This document shows positions 1 to 4,944 of a stretch of 5,335 bases of DNA, piece after piece; position 1 is the stretch's first letter, and each line of letters opens with the position of its first letter. The DNA is from Nitrososphaeraceae archaeon (GTDB lineage Archaea > Thermoproteota > Nitrososphaeria > Nitrososphaerales > Nitrososphaeraceae): contig JANWJI010000110.1 of assembly GCA_025449515.1 (NCBI GenBank), positions 1 through 5,335 on the forward strand, given 5' to 3'. A program made the translations under genes and the position numbers. The notes under the pieces are model-generated. The model did no database searches. It was given only the letters and a program-made list of their open reading frames with translations, and was not told the origin of the DNA.

Positions 1-2
1 GG

Positions 3-685
3 CTGATTCACCATTTTCACTTTCTAGCAGAAAATTACAGAATTATTAAAGAAATCATGGGAAGCCATATATCATCAGACATAGATTTAACAGAAAAATC
101 CAAGATATTAAAGGCAATAATTTCTGTTTGATATACTGGCATTTTAGTGTTATAGTTTAGTAGAAAGGTAGATCGTTGCCTAGGTGTTGTACTTCCAGAC
201 ATAGGTAACAATTTAGCTACAGACATGGGTTATACTTCTGCTGTCAGGAAGCGTATCCATATAGAAATCATAGCTAAATTCAATCTAATACATGAAAAAG
301 AATGGACTGGTGATACAGTAGATCTCTTGCGTAATTAGCAGTTAGGATCTATTAATGCTGCCTAGTTTGACGGTATTCTTAGATTGAAATCCTGTTAGAA
401 AGGTTATTCGAATCTCGTTAAGTAGCCGAACTATATACAAGATACTAAAGAGAAATGAGCTTAACCACAGGTATTTTACTAGCTTACATCAGGATATGTT
501 TCAAGACCATGATATACAATTATGGGAATAGCCACTATCCCATCCTCAATGTAATTATTCTGGCTATTAACAGCTGTAATGAATCTCTCAAGCATTTGGG
601 AGTTGTTGTAATTGTGACAAATTCCTGCGCATACACCAAAACATAACACAATTCTGTATTCTAGACTCAATAACATTAATTCGCT
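3..685 (+). pseudogene. Decayed, unidentified protein-coding region
   Basis: From position 3 to 455 one plus-strand frame reads like protein (for example AENYRIIKEIMGSHISS near 27 and AVRKRIHIEIIAKFN near 240) but is broken by TGA at 129 and TAG at 153, 336, 363, 396 and 423, then ends at TGA 456. From 457 another frame looks better (NHRYFTSLHQDMFQDHDIQ, TAG at 529, TAA at 568). A short Cys-rich stretch, GSCCNCDKF near 598-624, follows in the same frame. This suggests an old coding region with nonsense mutations and at least one frameshift. I do not recognise the family; the CCNCD stretch faintly recalls the zinc-binding cysteines of RecQ helicases but is too short to use. The 63-65-codon open frames on both strands here look like shadows. 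No promoter or RNA gene was seen. Confidence 0.4.
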
Positions 686-759
686 AACTCACAATCCTAG
701 ATAGATATTTGACTATGTGTAGTTGCTATCCTGATAGTTAAGAAGGCCAAAAAAAGAAT

Positions 760-1200
760 TTAAGGGCCAGTCCAGTCAAATGGAATATGCTTACTTGATC
801 TTCCTTTTCTATCCCATTTGAAGCCCATTGCATCGACCTCACCAGCAAGGGATCTTCCCCACGTTGCAACTCCTCCTGGTCCTACTTCACTCCCAGGTGG
901 GTAAACGGTTTGCACTCTTTTGCCGGGAGGTGTAGTGGGTCCAGTTAATGCTTCGGCTTTTGCTATAACCTTACCTGGTATCTCTGCACTCCAATAAGAT
1001 AGATCATCTGCTAGCTCAAATTTGATAGGGGCATATTCTATTCCACGAATCTCGCCGATGAGCTTTGCAAATTCAGCCATAAAACCACCAGCTTTTCCAC
1101 TAAAAATCATACTCAAAGCTTCTCTCTGCTTTTCATCAGCTTTCTCATCAAAAAAGATAGCCATATTTACTTTTGTCAATTTCAAAGGCGATGGTAACAA
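760..1200 (-). pseudogene. DUF1326-family protein, 5'-truncated
   Basis: The reading frame matches the C-terminal part of DUF1326 proteins, a family of unknown function: FFDEKADEKQREAL, then IFSGKAGG, the IGEIRGIEYAPI stretch, EALTGPTTPPGK, and the closing GRSSKHIPFDWTGP before TAA at 760-762. Family members are usually about 200 residues and begin with a CDC...CPC-type cysteine motif that may bind metal; that half is absent. The only in-frame ATG near the homology start is at 1162-1164, giving about 134 residues. The frame also opens at a TTG at 1198-1200 and stays open upstream to a TAA at 1267-1269, but that stretch does not restore the cysteine motif. Another, unrelated coding region starts at the same place on the other strand, so the 5' half was probably removed by a deletion or rearrangement. 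The remaining C-terminal part is free of stops, so the loss may be recent. Family call is confident; whether the fragment is expressed is unknown. Confidence 0.75.
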
Positions 1201-1915
1201 TTCAAACCACTGGAGAGGTAAAGAAATAATTCCTCTAGATGAATGGATTCGACTCAGAGGAACACCTTACGTACTAGAGTGTTTTCCTGATGATTTCGAT
1301 AGGTTTCGAACATTTCTCTCGGAAAGTGAACTAAAAGATAGTGATGACAAGACAAGAAAATGGTATCCTGACTATTTGGATTTAATGGAAGACAAGAGAA
1401 ATCCAAATTATGGTAGGGCAAAGTGTTTTCATTGTCTGTTAAGTCCTGATAGAGACGATCCAATATTCATTGGAATTAACAGACTAGTTGCTAAAGGACT
1501 AAAACAGGATGAGAACAAGGACAATTCTATACCGTATCCTTGTCCTGTTGCAAACAGGTTTGAATGCTCTTATGATTGTGAGAAAGGAAAACGGTCAGAT
1601 ACAAAATTTGATGTGGACGACTTGTATGACTTGGCTAGCATGGCTTTTGCAGTGGAAATTGCATTGGCAGTAGCCAGAAAAGATGCTTCTGCAACTCAAA
1701 TAAAAGATAAACAAGACCTCTATCAAGTGTTAACGAATCGAGAAATGTTTGACATGATACATAATCAAGTCCTTGATTATGTATTATCTGATAAAGAGAC
1801 ATTCGATGATACGTCTAGGTTCAAACAATTACAGAAAGATAACAGAGATAAAATTGTGGATTATTTTGCGAATATTAAAGATAAGATAGAATTGGAAGAA
1901 TTAAGATTTTGTTAG
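1191..1915 (+). CDS. Cys-rich hypothetical protein, N-terminus lost or frameshifted
   Basis: I do not recognise this protein. Its frame is open upstream to 1022, but everything before about 1190 is the antisense of the DUF1326 fragment and is not believable coding. From about 1211 the sequence is protein-like (IIPLDEWIRLRGTPYVLECF onward) and ends at TAG 1913-1915. No ATG or GTG lies in frame near the junction; the first are a TTG near 1376 and an ATG at 1385. A plausible native start, ATG 1191 (MVTIQTTGEVKK), is in another frame and stops at 1227, so a small indel around 1217-1230 may have broken the gene. Visible features are a CFHC pair (1424-1435) and a C-x7-C-x3-C group (1541-1579, CPVANRFECSYDC), which together suggest a zinc or iron-sulfur site, followed by a charged helical C-terminal half. 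No signal peptide or membrane segment is seen. The coordinates given use ATG 1191 as the outer limit. Confidence 0.55.
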
Positions 1916-1961
1916 CATACTTGCTTCTCTCAAAAGGATGAACTATGGATATACATAGCGA

Positions 1962-2194
1962 ATGAAACCTAATAATCTATGCCAGAAAATAGAATTTATG
2001 GAAACTATACATGATCCTTACGAAGCGCAGAACATTTTAAGTAATTTATTAAAATCTGCAAATAAAGAAGTTTTGATAACACTTCCAACCAAAGCAGCTA
2101 TCGGCGTTCCAACAGTGAGTCAACGATATTGTCATATGCTTCGATATATGAAACACTATGGATACAAGCAGAGCTAAGAGGTAAGCAAAAGTAA
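1962..2194 (+). pseudogene. Remnant of Nitrososphaeria-type sensor histidine kinase
   Basis: The first frame (ATG 1962) reads IEFMETIHDPYEAQ, then LLKSANKEVLITLPT. This resembles the sensor region that precedes the kinase core in the many histidine kinases of ammonia-oxidising archaea, as I recall the family. There the LPT/FPT strand is followed by roughly 90-100 residues before an AIGL-x-TYSNSK-x-TVLSYVSIFE-LW-x-Q segment. Here AIGV follows at once (2097-2108), and the next part, SNSESTILSYASIYETLW, is found only in another frame from 2108, ending at TAA 2192-2194. So the remnant has lost about 90 internal codons (junction near 2088-2096) and carries a one-base-type frameshift near 2106-2111. 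No kinase domain (H-box, N-box, G-box) follows; the sequence ends just before the convergent methyltransferase gene. The 71-residue frame ending at 2177 is therefore not a real protein end. Confidence 0.65.
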
Positions 2195-2291
2195 GCATCC
2201 GGGATTACATAATTATCTAATCACCACAAACAAAATTTTGAATGATAAATGTAAAGACAGTTTAGTCTAACGGTTATCCCTAAGAGCGTTA

Positions 2292-3158
2292 TTAGTGTGA
2301 TAGTGATGATGATGGTATTGCTTCAATAATGCTTATGAAGTTAACATTATCAGATGAATGTATTACTTTAGTAATATCAAAACCAGAACTATTGAGCAAT
2401 TTATGAAACTCTTTTTGAGTTCTTATTCTTCCTTTATGAGTGAGCGCAAGCATGAGTATATCTATAAATTTACCAATAAACGGTTCGTTTCCTTCTGGCA
2501 TGATTAAATCAATAATTAATAACTTTGGTTGAATCTTCTTTTGTTTATCATATTGGCCTGCATTCATTGTTGTTGTTGTAGTAGTAGTAGTAGTAGTAGT
2601 AGTAATTGCTGTTGATTTTGTTTTTTCCATTGCTTGTAAACAGTTCTTTAAAATCGTTGCAGCAGAATCATCATCCCAGTTAAGAATCACATTCTTTATG
2701 ATATAGCCATCCGCACCAATAGGAATAGATTTGAAGAAATCCCCTTCTATTAATTTACAACGGGAAAGAAAATTCTTATTATCTTCGGCTCTTGTATTTG
2801 CAAATTCACTAGTATACAGGTTTTTGGCACTTTCAATTGCATGATGTAGATCAAATAATATACCACTGAGATTAGGATTATTCTTTAGAAGAGTTGATAA
2901 AAGTGTGCCCTGTCCTCCTCCAATATCCATAACAGTATTAAATTGCGAAAAGTCATACATGGAAGAAATCGATGAAACATGTGATGAGGTAAGTGCCGCC
3001 ATTGCACTATTGAATATTTGAGCCTCCTTTCGGTTTTGATTCTGTTGAAAATACTCGAACATATCTAAGCCATTTGGATGTTTAAACGAATTTTCGCCGG
3101 TCTCTATACTATATGAAAGATCATCTATAGCTCTATTATATGACCCCAATCCAAGCAT
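2292..3158 (-). CDS. Methyltransferase C-terminal catalytic half
   Basis: The downstream half is open for 288 residues from an ATG (3156-3158) that directly follows the TAA of the upstream half (TAAATG), so reinitiation is possible in principle. No convincing Shine-Dalgarno precedes it. SAM motif I, DIGGGQG, is at residues 78-84, the acidic ILFDL end of strand 2 at 100-104, GDFF at 139-142, and WDDD at 161-164. Where the family usually has an HDW sequence whose His acts as catalytic base, this protein has LNW (residues 159-161). Residues 186-197 are twelve threonines in a loop before strand 5 (LLIIDLIMPEG). Stop is TAA 2292-2294. Without the dimerisation domain the fold would be incomplete, so I think this is more likely part of a broken gene than a functional second cistron. 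Confidence 0.5.
   Translation of the reverse strand: MLGLGSYNRAIDDLSYSIETGENSFKHPNGLDMFEYFQQNQNRKEAQIFNSAMAALTSSHVSSISSMYDFSQFNTVMDIGGGQGTLLSTLLKNNPNLSGILFDLHHAIESAKNLYTSEFANTRAEDNKNFLSRCKLIEGDFFKSIPIGADGYIIKNVILNWDDDSAATILKNCLQAMEKTKSTAITTTTTTTTTTTTMNAGQYDKQKKIQPKLLIIDLIMPEGNEPFIGKFIDILMLALTHKGRIRTQKEFHKLLNSSGFDITKVIHSSDNVNFISIIEAIPSSSLSH
2568..2603. repeat. Trinucleotide microsatellite encoding Thr12
   Basis: Twelve consecutive threonine codons on the minus strand: eight ACT (plus strand AGT, 2580-2603) and four ACA (TGT, 2568-2579). They lie in the loop after the WDDD helix of the methyltransferase, in a roughly 30-residue insertion that relatives normally lack. Because the unit is three bases, length changes by slippage keep the frame, so the tract would alter a loop length rather than switch the gene off. 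Confidence 0.95.
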
Positions 3159-3569
3159 TTAAGCAAAGTTTCTGATTGATTCTTTTGTTTCTGATTGGAG
3201 AAGAGCCGCCTTTGGTGTTATCTCGAATTTTCTTTTATTACTGCCTTCTTTCTCTTCTTCCCTATTAGTTTCAGTAAATATCCCAACACTGGCTAGCATA
3301 CGCAATAACCTATAAAGAGAATCAGGATGAGTTTTAGATTGTTCTGCTAATTCTTCAACGCTTTTGGGACCATTTTTCAGATAATCAGCTATTCTAAATT
3401 TTGCAGCAATATAAATAGCCTGACTAATCAATTGGCCGCGAGCAAGCATGTCCATAATTGCAAAAGGCGAGTTTTGTAAAGATGACGCATGATTTTTACT
3501 CTTACTAATGTCATTATCATTTATGGATTCTGAATTAGAGTTGGCCATATTTTGAGGAGAGATACACAT
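3159..3569 (-). CDS. Methyltransferase N-terminal half (dimerisation domain)
   Basis: This is the upstream open part of the interrupted methyltransferase: 136 residues ending at TAA 3159-3161. Residues 1-35 are polar, Ser/Asn-rich and probably disordered. Residues 36-100 are the dimerisation and winged-helix part (ARGQLISQAIYIAAKF and SLYRLLRMLASVGIF). Residues 101-115 are a Glu/Lys-rich linker and 116-136 the ITPKAALLQSE segment that normally leads into the catalytic domain. It contains no SAM-binding motif, so alone it cannot be a methyltransferase. If translated it could only act as a dimerisation fragment or as the first part of a split enzyme. Confidence 0.6.
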   Translation of the reverse strand: MCISPQNMANSNSESINDNDISKSKNHASSLQNSPFAIMDMLARGQLISQAIYIAAKFRIADYLKNGPKSVEELAEQSKTHPDSLYRLLRMLASVGIFTETNREEEKEGSNKRKFEITPKAALLQSETKESIRNFA

Positions 3570-3807
3570 TATATGGCATCTTATTTTTGTCTTTGTCTTC
3601 TATATATTATATTGAAAATGACTTCAAATAGCTAACAAACTCGAATTATTATAAATACATAAAGCTAATATTTACGAAGAAAATAATGCAAGTAATCGAA
3701 TAAACTGAGGTTCTATTCCTGACAGTAGAAGCAATGGCAAATGATGATTATGATGAACATGATTAAGCTATTGAAGCGCTCCATATGTTATTATTATTTT
3801 GAGTGTT
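3570..3807. other. Spacer between cupin and methyltransferase
   Basis: This 238-base AT-rich spacer separates two minus-strand genes and contains the TATA-like element assigned to the methyltransferase. A ten-codon frame (MANDDYDEHD, from about 3734 on the plus strand) is too short to credit. No clear hairpin-plus-T-run terminator for the cupin was found, and no RNA gene. The spacing and promoter suggest separate transcription units. Confidence 0.5.
3601..3613 (-). promoter_or_regulatory. TATA-like element for the methyltransferase gene
   Basis: The run TATATATTATATT sits about 36 bases upstream of the ATG at 3567-3569 on the minus strand. Archaeal transcription starts about 25 bases downstream of the TATA box, which would leave a leader of about 10 bases, normal for this group. 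With the alternative Met at 3546-3548 the leader would be about 30 bases. The sequence is AT-rich, so this is a positional call only. Confidence 0.4.
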
Positions 3808-4302
3808 TCAGTCTAGTTTTATCTCCATACCATATTTAGCTGCTAGAGCAGGAAGCTTTTGTATTTGTTCGTTGGTAAATGGCGGAGGTTTTATATTTAT
3901 GTCTGAAACTTCCATGCCTATCTCTACAAAAAGTTGCTCCATTCCTGGTGGAGATAGGATAATTATTAATTTTGCAATCTCAGTAGTTTCATTTTTGAAA
4001 CTATGCAAAACATTTGGTGGGACATTAACAAATGTTCCAGGTTTGGCTTCAATCCTTTGCTTACCGACCTTGAATGTTAGCTGTCCTTCAACTACGTAAA
4101 ACCCTTCGTGTTCGCGTGTTTGAATGTGTGGGGCAGGACCTCCTCCTGGAAAAACTTTTGCTTCGATAAAGCTGTATGTTCTACCTGTGTCTTCCTTTGA
4201 TGCAACAATTGTATTGATGTCGCCAGCTACAGCTATATGTCTTCCTTTGTTAGGTTCAACGATTTTTACTTTTCCATTTTCTATTGTCTTGTTGTTGTCC
4301 AT
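3808..4302 (-). CDS. Cupin-domain protein
   Basis: This is a complete 164-residue single-domain cupin, a small beta-barrel that usually holds one metal ion and may be an enzyme or a sensor/binding protein; no substrate can be assigned. Cupin motif 1 is GGGPAPHIQTREHEGFYVVEG (residues 53-73) and motif 2 is PGTFVNVPPNVLHSF (88-102). Expected metal ligands are His59, a second His at position 61, a Glu at 64 or 66, and His100. Position 61 is Gln here, with a His at 65 that might substitute. The C-terminal 35 residues (PPPFTNEQIQKLPALAAKYG) match tails often seen in cupin-2 proteins. There is no signal peptide, so it is cytosolic. Start ATG 4300-4302 is 34 bases from a TATA-like element, giving a very short leader. 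Stop is TGA 3808-3810. It appears intact, unlike its neighbours. Confidence 0.85.
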   Translation of the reverse strand: MDNNKTIENGKVKIVEPNKGRHIAVAGDINTIVASKEDTGRTYSFIEAKVFPGGGPAPHIQTREHEGFYVVEGQLTFKVGKQRIEAKPGTFVNVPPNVLHSFKNETTEIAKLIIILSPPGMEQLFVEIGMEVSDINIKPPPFTNEQIQKLPALAAKYGMEIKLD

Positions 4303-4330
4303 CTACTTTCTATAATTTGTTTTATTACTC

Positions 4331-4341
4331 TTTATAATTAT
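4331..4341 (-). promoter_or_regulatory. TATA-like element for the cupin gene
   Basis: On the minus strand this reads ATAATTATAAA and is centred about 34 bases from the cupin ATG. A start site 25-26 bases downstream would give a leader of about 8 bases, typical for this group. The spacing supports ATG 4300-4302 as the true start. Confidence 0.4.
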
Positions 4342-4491
4342 CTCTAGATAATAACAAAAATGGAGTATTCAATATTAATCTGACTCTATCTCAACTGTTA
4401 CTTGGTTTAAAACCCAATTTAACTCCAGACCACACACATATTGTTATTTGCAAAAAAACTATAAGCAATGTCTTGAAACCATAAGCTGTCT

Positions 4492-4629
4492 CTAACTAAC
4501 TTCTACTGCATACCTGAATCTTGTATCTAATTCAGGTATGATATCTCGTGGACCATGCATGACTTCAACTATACCTATAGAGGGTGGTAGATAAACGCTG
4601 AAGGCAAGAACTCGTGTTATCCTGGAAAC
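4492..4629 (-). pseudogene. Minus-strand coding fragment, unidentified
   Basis: A 45-codon open stretch reads like a conserved protein tail: ITRVLAFSVYLPPSIGIVEV, then MHGPRDIIPELDTRFRYA, ending VEVS and TAG 4492-4494. It is closed upstream by TAA 4630-4632, and the only in-frame Met (4558-4560) would give 22 residues. The next frame upstream (ending IRIVGYKFPG just before 4620) also looks protein-like, so a frameshift may split an older gene. I cannot name the family. The call rests on amino-acid style only and could be chance. Confidence 0.3.
4509..4540. repeat. Perfect 11-bp inverted repeat, 10-base spacer
   Basis: CATACCTGAAT (4509-4519) and its exact reverse complement ATTCAGGTATG (4530-4540) are separated by ten bases. 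It could be a dimeric regulator's operator or an RNA hairpin. It also lies inside the minus-strand coding fragment (codons for IIPELDTRFRYA), so it may be a by-product of old coding sequence. No T-run follows on either side, which argues against a terminator. Confidence 0.8.
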
Positions 4630-4944
4630 TTATAACCGACAATCCTTATGAAAGATAGATTGGATCGAAAGGAAGTTCTGGGATATAAAAAGATCTCATT
4701 AAACCATTATTTCTCCTATCGGAATATTATTAACGATCTTCATTGAGAAGTTACCTCTATCCACTAGAAGAACAATGCAATCAATCAATCTTAGCGACGT
4801 TCTAACGCTATAGATTTTGCAGAAGACATATAGGATTTAATTGAGGTCATTATTTCATCGATCTCAGATAAAGAATTATACAAATCACTATAGTAGCATA
4901 GGCGTAACGAAAAAGTAAACAGGCGCACTTTAGCAATTGTAGGA

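Larger units (their letters stand above)
2292..3569 (-). pseudogene. O-methyltransferase-like gene with one in-frame stop
   Basis: Read through a single TAA (3159-3161), the two halves form one SAM-dependent methyltransferase of the plant/bacterial O-methyltransferase family (methyltransferase family 2). The 136-codon N-terminal half has the dimerisation/winged-helix domain (ARGQLISQAIYIAAKFRIAD, SLYRLLRMLASVGIF). The 288-codon second half has the Rossmann fold: VMDIGGGQG (SAM motif I), ILFDL, EGDFF, KNVILNWDDD, then PKLLIIDLIMPEGNEP and the C-terminal GRIRTQKEFHKLL. Relatives commonly read SLRxFALMLG across the break, where this gene reads SIRNFA-stop-MLG, so a Leu TTA to TAA change explains it. 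The combined length, about 425 codons, exceeds the usual 330-350 because of a Ser/Asn-rich N-terminal tail and a Thr-rich insertion. The start is ATG 3567-3569 or the Met at 3546-3548. Substrate cannot be predicted. Confidence 0.85.
4303..4944. other. Gene-poor region with decayed coding pieces
   Basis: Over 640 bases without an intact gene. It contains the cupin promoter, a short minus-strand coding fragment (4492-4629), a perfect inverted repeat (4509-4540), and a TATAAAAAG element on the plus strand near 4685 that could serve a rightward transcript. A second TATA-like stretch, AATTATACAAAT, lies near 4874-4885, closer to the exported-protein gene. From 4747 to 4944 one plus-strand frame runs into that gene and is broken only by TAG codons. 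I see no tRNA, CRISPR repeats or insertion-sequence ends. Confidence 0.5.

Noticed and set aside
402..420. TTCGAATC sequence resembling a tRNA T-loop
   Set aside because: No flanking T-stem and no other tRNA arms at the right distance.
598..624. RecQ-type zinc-binding motif (GSCCNCDKF)
   Set aside because: Only a few residues resemble it, the frame is broken on both sides, and no helicase motifs were found.
455..676. Overlapping 63- and 65-codon frames on the two strands
   Set aside because: Hydrophobic, unfamiliar and mutually antisense; the third reading (frame from 457) looks more protein-like. None is convincing as a gene.
1022..1190. N-terminal 56 codons of the long plus-strand frame
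   Set aside because: They are antisense to conserved DUF1326 sequence and do not resemble a protein start.
2181..2196. Direct repeat GTAAGC spaced by four bases
   Set aside because: Too short to be meaningful, and its first copy is in the decayed kinase remnant.
2255..2294. D-arm-like sequence (AGTTTAGTCTAACGGTTA) suggesting a tRNA, and a 5-bp hairpin as a terminator
   Set aside because: No T-arm, anticodon arm or acceptor stem could be paired, and the hairpin is too short with no T-run.
3803..4099. 98-codon plus-strand open frame
   Set aside because: It is the antisense shadow of the cupin gene, which has clear family motifs on the minus strand.
4777..4791. Short AATC tandem repeat
   Set aside because: Only about three units; expected by chance in AT-rich DNA.
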